Source: Flavobacterium sp. J372 (GTDB lineage: Bacteria > Bacteroidota > Bacteroidia > Flavobacteriales > Flavobacteriaceae). From it: 64,000 nt of DNA. Location: contig NZ_JAJOMZ010000004.1 in NCBI RefSeq assembly GCF_024699965.1, forward strand, positions 1,486,001-1,550,000, given 5' to 3'. Under the pieces are notes generated by a model. It was not told the DNA's origin and made no database searches. It saw only the letters and a list, made by a program, of their open reading frames with translations. A program made the translations under genes and the position numbers. Below, piece after piece: positions 9,566 to 17,489 of this stretch. How positions within the stretch are numbered: the stretch's first letter is position 1; each line of letters starts with the position of its first letter.

Positions 9566-10363
9566 AGTTAATGATTTGATAGAACAAAAATAGGAAAGGT
9601 ATCGCAAATATTATACTGTCAAGCCTGTCTAATATTCCTCCGTGGCCCGGCATGATATTTCCGCTGTCTTTCACACCGGCGCTGCGTTTAAAGCGTGATT
9701 CAATTAAATCCCCAAGTGTGCCTGCAATTACGAGTATTATTGCCGTGCATACCCACAATAGCAGTGTCATGCCAAACCAGTCAAACCGGCTTATTATATA
9801 ACTAGCGATAATCGCGAAAATCAACCCGCCTGCAAAACCCTCGACTGTTTTTTTGGTGATATCCTTTCTAGTAGCTTGTGTCTGCCCATTGTTTTGCCAA
9901 CAACGTAAGCAAAGGTGTCGTTTGTCCAGATTAATATGAAAATGCCAATTATTATTGAAGGTTGAAAGTTTTCGCCGGTAAACGGTAATCGTACAAGCAG
10001 CATAAATGAGAAAACCACATATCCCATAAGCTCAAGGCTGCTCATGCGTGCGCTCTTGGGTATCATTTGCTTTTTGTTGAAGAGGTCGTGAATCAATTTG
10101 CAGTTAACCGGTAGAGCAACGGCAGCAAAAGTCCATGCGAGATAGTTTTTATCGAGATTTACCACATTGCTGATAAACAACACTGCTGCAGTAACCATTG
10201 GTATTACAACACTTATTTTCACTAAGCGCGCAAATTCATACACGGCAATCAGCATAAAAATGCCGAAAAGCAAAATAAAACTTTCAGGAGAATATAATGT
10301 TGCGGTTACCAGCAACGCAATGTAAACAATGCCGGAGAGTGTCCTTACGACGCTTTCATTCAT
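9555..10363 (-). pseudogene. cdsA: Phosphatidate cytidylyltransferase, frameshifted
   Basis: Two frames together make one CdsA of about 269 residues. 10363-9821 encodes the N-terminal membrane helices through [27 protein letters not shown], the conserved catalytic region; the frame then ends with a nonsense tail QSRVLQAG. 9824-9555 encodes the continuation [10 protein letters not shown] and the conserved [34 protein letters not shown]. One additional A in the A7 tract (9848-9854 on the plus strand) restores [18 protein letters not shown]. The tract read in frame is A AAA AAA C, a classical -1 slippery heptamer, so recoding or transcript slippage could rescue it. CdsA makes CDP-diacylglycerol and should be essential, so the protein is probably made. 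Confidence 0.88.
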
Positions 10364-10364
10364 C

Positions 10365-10966
10365 TTAAAGGTCTTCTAGAAGCAAAAGGTAAAGGTTTTT
10401 GGCTGTGCTGCCATATTGAAGAAAGTCTTCTTCCTTTGCTTTTTCGAAATATTTTATGGTAGTGATATTGGTAGGGTAGTCTTTATCGTATTTCTTTTTA
10501 ATGACGCGCAGGCCATCGCTCTTGGAGCCTAAAATCTGGCTTGTTGTGGCGTATATTACAATATTAGCCGGCAGTTCATTAGGCTTCTTCTGTTTAATCT
10601 GGTTTGACGAAAAAAGGATTGAACCTTCATCGGCAATCAGGTTTTCACAGCTTGCCAGAAGAAACTTTGGATTCGAAGGATTGTTATACGAAAGTTTGTT
10701 TTCGTCAAGCAGGCTATATAGCTTTGGCTCCATGCAAAGCACCTCGCACTCAAACCAGTCATTTTCTTCAAGAATGTTCAGAAACTGGTCATGTACTTCA
10801 GGTAGCGACTCACAGTAGATAAATTTACCGCCGTTCTTTTTGAAATTAAAAGTAAAAAGTTCATCGGCAGGCAGTTGTTGCTGCGGCAGGTACGGATTAG
10901 ACTCGTTGTTCTTTTCCTCACCTGATGCATCGGTAGCACTGCCAAAAATTTTTTAAAGATACTCAT
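10365..10966 (-). pseudogene. LUD-domain (LutC/YkgG-like) protein, frameshifted after the start
   Basis: ATG at 10966 starts MSIFKK and then runs out of frame. Adding one A to the A6 tract (10949-10954) gives MSIFKKIFGSATDASGEEKN, which continues without interruption through FNFKKNGGKFIYCE, CMEPKLYSLLDENKLSY and DEGSILFSSNQIK to the stop at 10365, about 200 residues. The C-terminal part (ADEGSILFSSN, PANIVIYATTSQIL) matches the LUD domain of lactate-utilisation-related proteins. Bacteroidota carry such a gene next to ftsH and cdsA, as here. The exact function of this single-domain protein is unknown. Confidence 0.78.
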
Positions 10967-11005
10967 ACCCTCTGTCTTCCCTTGAATTTCTGCGTTGGTA
11001 ACACT

Positions 11006-11013
11006 CAAAGATA
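11006..11013 (-). promoter_or_regulatory. -7 box for the LUD-cdsA-psd-ACBP-sod operon
   Basis: On the minus strand TATCTTTG fits TAnnTTTG, 39 bases before the ATG at 10966 and directly after the ftsH terminator, so the lipid operon likely has its own promoter. A TTTG lies 14 bases further up, shorter than usual spacing. Confidence 0.4.
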
Positions 11014-11014
11014 A

Positions 11015-11054
11015 AAAAATCTTAATTCAAACATTACGTTGAATTAAGATTTTT
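11015..11054 (-). terminator. ftsH terminator
   Basis: Sixteen-base perfect arms (AAAAATCTTAATTCAA and its complement) with an eight-base loop, 24 bases after the ftsH stop, followed on the minus strand by a T run. It is AT-rich but long. Confidence 0.75.
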
Positions 11055-11078
11055 ATAATTATTTGAGCAATATTTTGC

Positions 11079-13010
11079 TTACGCTTCTGTAATTACCTCA
11101 AAATCTGATTTTTCGTGAGGGCGTTTACCAAATATATCTTCAAGGTCATCTTTAAAGATGACTTCTTTTTCAATAAGAATGTCTGCCAGTTTGTTCAGCT
11201 TATCCTTGTTCTCTTCAAGTATTGCTATGGCGCGTTGGTACTGTTGCTCAATAAGCGTTGATATTTCCTCGTCAATTATCCGGGCAGTTTCTTCGCTATA
11301 CGGCTTAGAAAAACCATAATCGCTCTGGCCGGTACTGTCATAGTAAGTAATGTTGCCAAGCTTGTCATTAAGGCCATAAATGGTAACCATTGCCCTGGCT
11401 TGTTTAGTAACCTTTTCAAGGTCGCTCAACGCGCCGGTTGATATACGGTTAAATGTAACCTTCTCGGCAGCACGGCCACCCATTGTGGCACACATTTCAT
11501 CGAGCATCTGGTCAGGGCGCACTATAAGCCTCTCTTCCGGTAAATACCATGCAGCGCCAAGGCTCTGCCCGCGTGGCACAATTGTCACTTTAACAAGCGG
11601 TGCAGCATGTTCAAGCATCCAGCTTATAGTAGCGTGTCCTGCCTCATGTATAGCAATGGCACGTTTTTCTTCAGCAGAAACTATCTTGTTTTTCTTCTCA
11701 AGGCCACCCACAATCCTGTCAACAGCGTCAAGGAAGTCTTGTTTATCTACAGATTGCTTGTCTTTCCTCGCGGCTATAAGCGCGGCTTCGTTACATACGT
11801 TGGCAATATCTGCCCCGCTAAAGCCCGGTGTTTGCTTGGCAAGAAAATCGGTATCAAGGTCTTCCGATTTCTTAAGCGGCTTAAGGTGTACTTCAAATAT
11901 TTCTTTACGTTCCCTGATGTCCGGAAGGTCTACATATATCTGCCTGTCAAAACGTCCCGCACGCATCAGGGCCTTATCAAGCACATCGGCACGGTTGGTA
12001 GCGGCTAGTACAATAACATTTGTATTTGTGCCGAAACCATCCATTTCTGTAAGTAGCTGGTTCAGGGTATTTTCGCGCTCATCATTAGAGCCTGAAAAGT
12101 TATTTTTACCACGGGCACGGCCTACTGCATCAATCTCATCGATGAAAATGATAGCCGGAGATTTCTCCTTTGCCTGCTTAAAGAGGTCTCGCACACGCGA
12201 AGCACCCACACCTACAAACATCTCCACGAAATCAGAACCCGACAGTGAGAAGAAAGGTACTTTTGCTTCGCCTGCCACAGCTTTTGCTAGCAATGTCTTA
12301 CCTGTACCCGGAGGGCCTACAAGCAATGCACCTTTAGGTATTTTACCACCTATGTTGGTATATTTCTCCGGGTTTTTCAGGAATTCAACAATTTCCTGTA
12401 TCTCTTCCTTAGCGCCTTCAAGGCCGGCAACATCTTTAAATGTTACTTTGATATCGTTCTTTTCGTCAAACAACTTCGCTTTAGATTTACCTATATTGAA
12501 AATTTGCCCGCCAGGACCGCCACCGGCACCTCCCGACATCCTGCGCATCATGAAAATCCAGATACCTATTATGAGCACAAATGGCAGGAACGTCATCAAA
12601 ATATTACCCCATTCACTATCAGGTTCATTAGAATAGTCAGTAAGTTTACCCTCCTGCTGTGCTTTGTCCAGTTTGCTTACAAAAAGCTCATTTTTATCGC
12701 CAATATTTACAATATAATGAGGCCCTTTGTTTTTGTTTCCTAATAGGTCTTTCTGTACATTTTTGTGTGTTTTATCAGCTAACGCGGTTTCTTTAAGGTA
12801 AACTTCGGCAGTAGAATTACCATACACAACACGTTGCACCTCACCTTTATCAAGATAAGTATAAAACTTTGCCAGTGAAGTAGGTTTAGGGTCATTCCAT
12901 GTTGAACCGCCGGCAACAAAATTTATAGCAAGGAAAATGAGCAGTATACCGCCATAGATAAGCCATGGGCTTACCTTTCCTTTATTTGGTTTATTGTTAT
13001 CTTTTGACAT
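11079..13010 (-). CDS. ftsH: ATP-dependent zinc metalloprotease FtsH
   Basis: A 643-residue membrane AAA+ protease. TM1 (LIYGGILLIFLAINFVAG) and TM2 (ILMTFLPFVLIIGIWIFMM) flank a periplasmic domain; a GGAGGGPGG linker precedes the AAA module with Walker A GPPGTGKT (about 230-237), Walker B IIFIDEIDAVG and the SRH ATNRADVLDKALMRAGRFDRQ. The zinc site is HEAGH (about 455-459). It degrades membrane and some soluble proteins. It follows rsfS by 13 bases on the same strand and ends in a strong hairpin. Confidence 0.98.
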   Translation of the reverse strand: MSKDNNKPNKGKVSPWLIYGGILLIFLAINFVAGGSTWNDPKPTSLAKFYTYLDKGEVQRVVYGNSTAEVYLKETALADKTHKNVQKDLLGNKNKGPHYIVNIGDKNELFVSKLDKAQQEGKLTDYSNEPDSEWGNILMTFLPFVLIIGIWIFMMRRMSGGAGGGPGGQIFNIGKSKAKLFDEKNDIKVTFKDVAGLEGAKEEIQEIVEFLKNPEKYTNIGGKIPKGALLVGPPGTGKTLLAKAVAGEAKVPFFSLSGSDFVEMFVGVGASRVRDLFKQAKEKSPAIIFIDEIDAVGRARGKNNFSGSNDERENTLNQLLTEMDGFGTNTNVIVLAATNRADVLDKALMRAGRFDRQIYVDLPDIRERKEIFEVHLKPLKKSEDLDTDFLAKQTPGFSGADIANVCNEAALIAARKDKQSVDKQDFLDAVDRIVGGLEKKNKIVSAEEKRAIAIHEAGHATISWMLEHAAPLVKVTIVPRGQSLGAAWYLPEERLIVRPDQMLDEMCATMGGRAAEKVTFNRISTGALSDLEKVTKQARAMVTIYGLNDKLGNITYYDSTGQSDYGFSKPYSEETARIIDEEISTLIEQQYQRAIAILEENKDKLNKLADILIEKEVIFKDDLEDIFGKRPHEKSDFEVITEA

Positions 13011-13023
13011 TTAATTTGCTTGA

Positions 13024-13395
13024 TTAATAATTGTTCCCGATTGAAGTGATACGGGCGTCGCCCCAAAGGCTTTCAATATTGTAGTATTCGCGGATATGCT
13101 TTTGGAAAACATGTACTACTATGTTCACGTAATCCATTAAAACCCACTCGCCGTTTTCTGTACCTTCTACATGCCACGGCTTGTCTTTAAGCTCTTTTGA
13201 AACTATTTTTTGGATAGAATGAACAATTGCGTTCACCTGAGTATTTGAAGTACCGTTGCATATTACAAAATAGTCGCACACGGTGTTGTCTATCGCCCTT
13301 AAATCAAGAATATCTATATCATTCCCTTTTACTTCTTCAATTCCTTTGATGATGTTTGCAAGTAAATCATCGTTGCTTATATTCTTTTTCGCCAT
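13024..13395 (-). CDS. rsfS: Ribosome silencing factor RsfS
   Basis: A 123-residue protein of the RsfS/Iojap family: DIDILDLRAIDNTVCDYFVICNGTS, VEGTENGEWVLMDYVNIVVHVFQ and REYYNIESLWGDA. It binds ribosomal protein L14 on the 50S subunit and blocks subunit joining when nutrients are short. It opens the rsfS-ftsH unit, transcribed away from birA. Confidence 0.95.
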   Translation of the reverse strand: MAKKNISNDDLLANIIKGIEEVKGNDIDILDLRAIDNTVCDYFVICNGTSNTQVNAIVHSIQKIVSKELKDKPWHVEGTENGEWVLMDYVNIVVHVFQKHIREYYNIESLWGDARITSIGNNY

Positions 13396-13414
13396 TTAAA
13401 AATTTATATTTCCA

Positions 13415-13422
13415 CAAAGTTA
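13415..13422 (-). promoter_or_regulatory. -7 box of the rsfS-ftsH promoter
   Basis: Minus-strand TAACTTTG matches TAnnTTTG exactly, 20 bases before the rsfS ATG at 13395, in the 92-base divergent gap shared with birA. Confidence 0.5.
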
Positions 13423-13434
13423 CATTTTTGTAGT

Positions 13435-13442
13435 TACTTTTG
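13435..13442 (+). promoter_or_regulatory. -7 box of the birA promoter
   Basis: TACTTTTG matches TAnnTTTG, 45 bases before the birA ATG. It lies only 12 bases from the divergent rsfS box, so the two promoters are almost back to back. Confidence 0.45.
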
Positions 13443-13487
13443 AGCCATCTGCCAAAATAAATACCACTACAAAACGCATTTATTTTC

Positions 13488-14213
13488 ATGAATATAATCA
13501 AACTCAATGCCATTAATTCAACTAATGATTACCTTAAAGAGCTCATGGCAAAGCAGTATGTTGAAAACTTTACAATTGTAACAGCAGTACACCAGACGGC
13601 AGGCAGGGGACAAATGGGGTCTGAATGGAATGCTGAGGCTGGAAAGAACCTGACATTTAGTGTTTTAATAAAAGATTTGTTGCTGAAGCCTGAAGATATT
13701 TTTTTGCTGAATGCAGCGGTTGCAGTAAGCTGCTCAGAGGCAATTGAAAGTCATTTAGATAATATCTTTATTAAGTGGCCTAACGACATTTTGGCAGGGA
13801 ATAAGAAAATTGGTGGTATACTTGTTGAAAACAGCATTAAAAGTCATGGAGAAATATATTCGGTTGCAGGTATAGGAATGAATATAAACCAAAAAGATTT
13901 TTACGGCCTGCCAAAGGCTTCATCATTATTTATTGAAACAGGCAAAGAGTATGATATTGAAGATGTAATGCTTGACATTATAGCATGCCTTAAGCGAAAT
14001 GTAGCTATGCTCATAAACGGCGCAAAAAACGATATATGGCAGAAATACCACCAAAGGCTTTATAAGAAAAATGTGCCCATGCCTTTTGAAAAGGACGGGC
14101 ACAGATTTATGGGTATTATCAAAGAAGTGAACCGTAACGGGAAGCTTCAGGTTCTGCTTGAAGATGACAGGATAGCGGAGTATGGGCTGAAAGAAATACA
14201 GCTGCTGTATTAA
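13488..14213 (+). CDS. birA: Biotin--[acetyl-CoA carboxylase] ligase
   Basis: A 241-residue BPL/LplA-type ligase without an N-terminal DNA-binding domain, so probably not a repressor. Motifs: AINSTNDYLKEL, HQTAGRGQMGSEWNAEAGKNLTFS (the biotinyl-AMP loop GRGQMGSEW), IKWPNDIL, KIGGILVENS and GIGMNIN. It attaches biotin to the carboxyl-carrier domain of biotin enzymes. The C-terminal SH3-like cap (GIIKEVNRNGKLQVLLEDDRIAEYGLKEIQL) is complete. Confidence 0.96.
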   Translation: MNIIKLNAINSTNDYLKELMAKQYVENFTIVTAVHQTAGRGQMGSEWNAEAGKNLTFSVLIKDLLLKPEDIFLLNAAVAVSCSEAIESHLDNIFIKWPNDILAGNKKIGGILVENSIKSHGEIYSVAGIGMNINQKDFYGLPKASSLFIETGKEYDIEDVMLDIIACLKRNVAMLINGAKNDIWQKYHQRLYKKNVPMPFEKDGHRFMGIIKEVNRNGKLQVLLEDDRIAEYGLKEIQLLY

Positions 14214-14229
14214 TATTCAATCTCAGTCT

Positions 14230-14274
14230 CAGTCTCAGTGTATTGCTTATCAGACTGACTGCCAACTGAGACTG
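14230..14274. repeat. CTCAGT/ACTGAG inverted repeat between birA and the DUF4241 gene
   Basis: CAGTCTCAGT (14230-14239) pairs with ACTGAGACTG (14265-14274) across a 25-base loop, preceded by extra CTCAGT copies. Similar GACTGCGACTGAAAAC strings follow here and recur at 21264-21300. It sits between two convergent stop codons and may act as a terminator, though there is no T run. Confidence 0.5.
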
Positions 14275-14284
14275 CGACTGAAAA

Positions 14285-14995
14285 CTAGACTTCTTCGTCC
14301 TCAAACTCATCGTCTTCGCCTTCTTCAAAATCGTTGATTAGGAAATCAATAACAAGTTCTATTGTATCACCATTGTCATTCAGGCCCCAGTATGCAGGAT
14401 AATAGCCATCACCCCAGCCCGAAGAAAACATAATTACGTTATTGTCAGAATCTGTGCTCGGATGATGGTCATTCCAGTCTCCAAGCGACCGCGAGAATTT
14501 ATTTTTACCTGAATATTCTTCAAATTCTTTGGCAAGCACTTCATCATAATAGTTTGACTCAGGCTTATTTTCCTGAAGTAAATTCATACGCATTGTCAAC
14601 TGTTGATTAGTTTCGGCATCAAGCAGTGCAGCCAGGCCAGAATCAACAGGAAACCCGAAAAACTCATCATCGCCAAGTTCGTCAAGTTCTTCAGCTGTAA
14701 GGTCTTCTGTTAAGGCAAGGATATATTTAGTGGGAGTCTCCGGCCTGAATTTTACTTTAGCATACGCTACGCGGTGATGCAGTTCATCAATTTCGGCCAT
14801 GTAAATATAAACAGGGTATTTATCAGGTTCAACGCTCCGTGCAAAAGCGGGCTGGCTGTCAGTAAAAAATGGGTCTGCCGCGATTATTTTACCTGTTGGC
14901 AGGTTTAGGTCACCAACGTGTATTTCAACAAGTTCACTGCTGCTGAATTCTGCATCCAGGTCATAATGCAGTTCATATTCATTAAGGTCTTTCAT
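14285..14995 (-). CDS. DUF4241 domain protein
   Basis: A 236-residue acidic cytoplasmic protein matching the DUF4241 pattern: EIHVGDLNLPTGKIIAADPF near the N-terminus, ALTEDLTAEEL, GDDEFFGFPVDSGLAALLD and NVIMFSSGWGDGYYPAYWGLN. The tail is strongly acidic (EEGEDDEFEDEEV). The family has no established function and appears in many bacteria, sometimes near toxin or immunity-like genes. It ends next to a CTCAGT repeat at a convergent junction with birA and is apparently monocistronic. Confidence 0.8.
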   Translation of the reverse strand: MKDLNEYELHYDLDAEFSSSELVEIHVGDLNLPTGKIIAADPFFTDSQPAFARSVEPDKYPVYIYMAEIDELHHRVAYAKVKFRPETPTKYILALTEDLTAEELDELGDDEFFGFPVDSGLAALLDAETNQQLTMRMNLLQENKPESNYYDEVLAKEFEEYSGKNKFSRSLGDWNDHHPSTDSDNNVIMFSSGWGDGYYPAYWGLNDNGDTIELVIDFLINDFEEGEDDEFEDEEV

Positions 14996-15074
14996 GGCTG
15001 TAGGTTTAAAGGTTGAATTAAAGATACAGTTTTTTGATGGTACAGCACCTGTTTATTAATTTTTTAACCTGGGC

Positions 15075-15818
15075 TTAATGTTCCGGTCCGGTAATGAATC
15101 TGTCGTAGTAGTTGGTAACAAGCCGGGTGCGAATGTTGTTTTCCGTAAGAGTAATTAACCTGTAGCCAAAGTATGGCGTAATGATTTCAATATCAGTTGA
15201 GTTCTTTTTAACCTGGAATGACAGCGCAGGTGTAATATATTGCGTAATTTTACCATTAGTGCGTTTATCAGGCATATGGTAGTGTCCGCAAAAAATGGTA
15301 ACATTCTGCCGGCATTGCTGCAGTAATGCAAACACCTCATCGCGGTTTTTTAGCGGATATACAGCATCCATGCCGGTTTCGAATCCAAGTACGGGGTGAT
15401 GCACAAAAATCACAATTCTTTTTGATGTATTTACTTCACTTTCAAGCCAGGCCATTTGTTGTGGGCCTATACTTTCTGAAGAAGAGTTTAGCCAAATATA
15501 TTTATAATACTCATCTTCTTTGCTGTGGTAAAGGCCATCGGCCTGAAATTGCCTTGAATAATATTTCTTAACTTCTTGAAAATTATCATGGTTGCCAAGT
15601 ACAATCTTAAAGCCTGGTTTGTATTTCTCCAGCATTTTAAAAAAGTGCTGGTATCTTTCATCATAGCCAATGTCTCCGCCAAATATCAGCTCATCAATGC
15701 CAATGTCAATAGCATGTTTTAATGCCGCCTCCAGATTTTTGTCCGGGTTTATTCCGCGAGATAGTGCAGTCGGGTCTCCAAGGTGCGAGTCGGTAATGTG
15801 GGCAATCCGTTTTAGCAT
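15075..15818 (-). CDS. Metallophosphoesterase (calcineurin-like)
   Basis: A 247-residue single-domain phosphoesterase. The metal motifs are in order: ITDSHLG (D-x-H), FGGDIGYD, LGNHDN, VHHPVLG and FCGHYHMPD. There is no signal peptide. The arrangement resembles CpdA-type 3',5'-cyclic nucleotide phosphodiesterases and related 3',5'-phosphoesterases, but the substrate cannot be determined by eye. It lies alone between the DUF4241 gene and the SRPBCC gene, preceded by the latter's terminator. Confidence 0.88.
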   Translation of the reverse strand: MLKRIAHITDSHLGDPTALSRGINPDKNLEAALKHAIDIGIDELIFGGDIGYDERYQHFFKMLEKYKPGFKIVLGNHDNFQEVKKYYSRQFQADGLYHSKEDEYYKYIWLNSSSESIGPQQMAWLESEVNTSKRIVIFVHHPVLGFETGMDAVYPLKNRDEVFALLQQCRQNVTIFCGHYHMPDKRTNGKITQYITPALSFQVKKNSTDIEIITPYFGYRLITLTENNIRTRLVTNYYDRFITGPEH

Positions 15819-15834
15819 AGCCTAAAAATACAAA

Positions 15835-15861
15835 AAGCCTTTTAGTTGAGCTAAAAGGCTT
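15835..15861 (-). terminator. Terminator of the SRPBCC gene
   Basis: Eleven-base perfect arms AAGCCTTTTAG/CTAAAAGGCTT with a five-base loop, 20 bases after the stop, followed on the minus strand by TTTTTG. Confidence 0.85.
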
Positions 15862-15881
15862 ATGTTTTTATTGTCAGGTTT

Positions 15882-16274
15882 TTACAACTTATGCATGTTT
15901 CCTGCTAGTGTCTCAATAAATTTGCTGATTGGGCCTTTTACCATCATGGCCATCATCGCATTGAATTCACCCTCGAATTTAAGCTGCACAGTGCTTGAGC
16001 TGTCACCCGCAGCCTGAATATCGCCCGTCAGAGTAAACGGAAGCTTATCGCTTGCAGCGCCTAAAACTACTTTATTCGGTGCCTGCCTGTCTTTCATTTT
16101 TAGTTTAATTTCAGGCATGCCTTTTAGTGCAAATATGAATGACTCTTCACCTGTCACTTCAAATTTGGAGATGTTTTCAGGCATCAGTTTCTCAAAATTC
16201 CTCACATCACTCAATGCGTCAAAGATGTATTGTGCCGGTTTGTCAACTGTAACTTTAGGGCTTTCTAGATTCAT
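15882..16274 (-). CDS. SRPBCC-fold (START-like) protein
   Basis: A 130-residue soluble protein with the helix-grip pattern: KVTVDKPAQYIFDALSDVRNFEKLMPENI at the N-terminus, a beta sheet with DRQAPNKVVLG and STVQLKFEGEFNAMMAMM, and the long C-terminal helix ISKFIETLAGNMHKL. The family binds lipids or other hydrophobic ligands; the ligand here is unknown. It follows the amber-interrupted gene by eight bases and pyrE upstream on the same strand, so the three may be co-transcribed. It has its own terminator. Confidence 0.85.
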   Translation of the reverse strand: MNLESPKVTVDKPAQYIFDALSDVRNFEKLMPENISKFEVTGEESFIFALKGMPEIKLKMKDRQAPNKVVLGAASDKLPFTLTGDIQAAGDSSSTVQLKFEGEFNAMMAMMVKGPISKFIETLAGNMHKL

Positions 16275-16282
16275 AGTATGGC

Positions 16283-16747
16283 TTACTTTTTACCAAAAAG
16301 TTTTTCTATTTGTTTTTTATTAAAATCTTTAGAAGAGATTTCCCTGCTTCCCGGAGATTTATCGATGGTGCTTGTGAAAGTTACAAGTTTTATGCCCATT
16401 TGCTTTGAGAATTTCAGCCATACAAACTGGTCATGTAATTCAAGTTTTATCGGTTCAGCCGGCATTTCTTCAAATCCCTTCATTATCATGTCATAAAAAG
16501 AATTATACGCGTTATCAACATCTCTAAAAAAGAATGAATGATATTTTACAATATGTGTAAATTCAGCATCCTTATATGTAAAACCATATATATCACCATC
16601 TTTGGTAATTGACATATGCGCAGGCTAGCCCATCGGTTGGATTTTTCCGATTTCTATACCGGCAGGTTTTGCTTCTTCAACTTTCTTTATTTGTGCAAAT
16701 GATACTGATGCTGCCAGCATAAAAAACAAAAGTGTAATTTTTTTCAT
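16283..16747 (-). pseudogene. Exported protein of unknown function, interrupted by an amber codon
   Basis: ATG at 16747 starts a typical Sec signal peptide (MKKITLLFFMLAASVSFAQ) followed by IKKVEEAKPAGIEIGKIQPMG, then TAG (16627-16625) at codon 41. The same frame continues without further stops as PAHMSITKDGDIYGFTYKDAE through LELHDQFVWLKFSKQMGIKLV to the stop at 16283, 154 codons in all. A single transition CAG to TAG would explain the stop, with Gln as the likely ancestral residue. No recognised domain. An internal ATG after the stop (16615) could give a 110-residue protein without signal peptide. An upstream A7 tract in this gene is intact, so this is not an indel. Confidence 0.7.
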
Positions 16748-16835
16748 TGTGTGATTATTAATTAATGATGATGCTAAACTAACAAAATTTATTTATAACG
16801 GAAAATTTTCTTTTTATAAACATGAAAATAATTTA

Positions 16836-17477
16836 TTAATTATCCCATTCCGCAGGATTCTTCCGCCATTCTGCAAGGGTTTGTTGTTCAGCTTCAGTGA
16901 TATACTGTTTTGTCACAGCAAGTTGAAGAAGAGTGTTATAATCTCCAAGTGTATGCAGGTCAACATTGGCATTTTTAAAGTTTTCAGTAGCAACATCAAA
17001 CCCGTAGGTAAATATAGCTACCATACCTTTAACATTGGCTCCGGCGGCTTTCAATGCGTCAACCGCAAGCAGGCTGCTGTTTCCGGTGCTTATAAGGTCT
17101 TCAACCACAACCACATTCTGGCCTTTTTGTAAAAAGCCTTCCACCTGGTTTTGGCGGCCGTGTTTCTTAGGCTCAGGACGCACGTAAACAAATGGAAGCC
17201 CCATATATTCAGCCACAAGCATGCCGATACCTATGGCTCCTGTGGCCACGCCGGCAATAACGTCGGGTTTGCCAAACTGTTTTTCAATATGTTTTGAAAA
17301 CTCCTCACGGATGTAGTTACGTATCGGCGGGAAAGACAGCGTAACGCGGTTATCGCAGTAAATAGGCGAATTCCATCCGGAAGCCCAAGTAAAAGGATTT
17401 TTGGGATTTAATTTAATTGCGTTTATTTGTAAAAGCAATTCGGCAGTTTTTTTGGCTGTGTCTGTATTGAAAATCAT
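16836..17477 (-). CDS. pyrE: Orotate phosphoribosyltransferase
   Basis: A 213-residue PRTase: FTWASGWNSPIYCDNR (start of the fold), VIAGVATGAIGIGMLVAEYMGLPFVYVRPEPKKHG (flexible loop Lys-Lys-His-Gly) and the PRPP signature VVVVEDLISTGNSSL. It makes orotidine monophosphate in pyrimidine synthesis, in the cytoplasm. The ATG at 17477 is only seven bases from the ATG of the divergent NUDIX gene, and the best -7 box overlaps that gene's start codon, so the transcript may be almost leaderless. Confidence 0.97.
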   Translation of the reverse strand: MIFNTDTAKKTAELLLQINAIKLNPKNPFTWASGWNSPIYCDNRVTLSFPPIRNYIREEFSKHIEKQFGKPDVIAGVATGAIGIGMLVAEYMGLPFVYVRPEPKKHGRQNQVEGFLQKGQNVVVVEDLISTGNSSLLAVDALKAAGANVKGMVAIFTYGFDVATENFKNANVDLHTLGDYNTLLQLAVTKQYITEAEQQTLAEWRKNPAEWDN

Positions 17478-17481
17478 ACTA

Positions 17482-17489
17482 CAAATGTA
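17482..17489 (-). promoter_or_regulatory. -7 box of pyrE, overlapping the NUDIX start codon
   Basis: Minus-strand TACATTTG fits TAnnTTTG exactly. It ends four bases before the pyrE ATG and covers the ATG of the divergent gene (17485-17487). Confidence 0.45.

Noticed and set aside
9821..10363. The first CdsA fragment as a complete protein
   Set aside because: It ends right after the catalytic region with an eight-residue tail unlike the family; the rest of the domain follows in the other frame.
10778..11008. 76-codon frame with ATG upstream of the LUD gene as an independent small protein
   Set aside because: Most of it is an out-of-frame reading of the LUD N-terminus; the restored frame is continuous with the LUD domain.
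11380..12636. Open frame of 418 codons on the plus strand inside ftsH
   Set aside because: It lies completely antisense to a well-conserved ftsH, has a Ser/Arg-rich composition typical of complement reading and no domain.
14221..14282. CTCAGT repeats as a CRISPR-like array
   Set aside because: Units are six bases, without spacers, and no cas genes are near.
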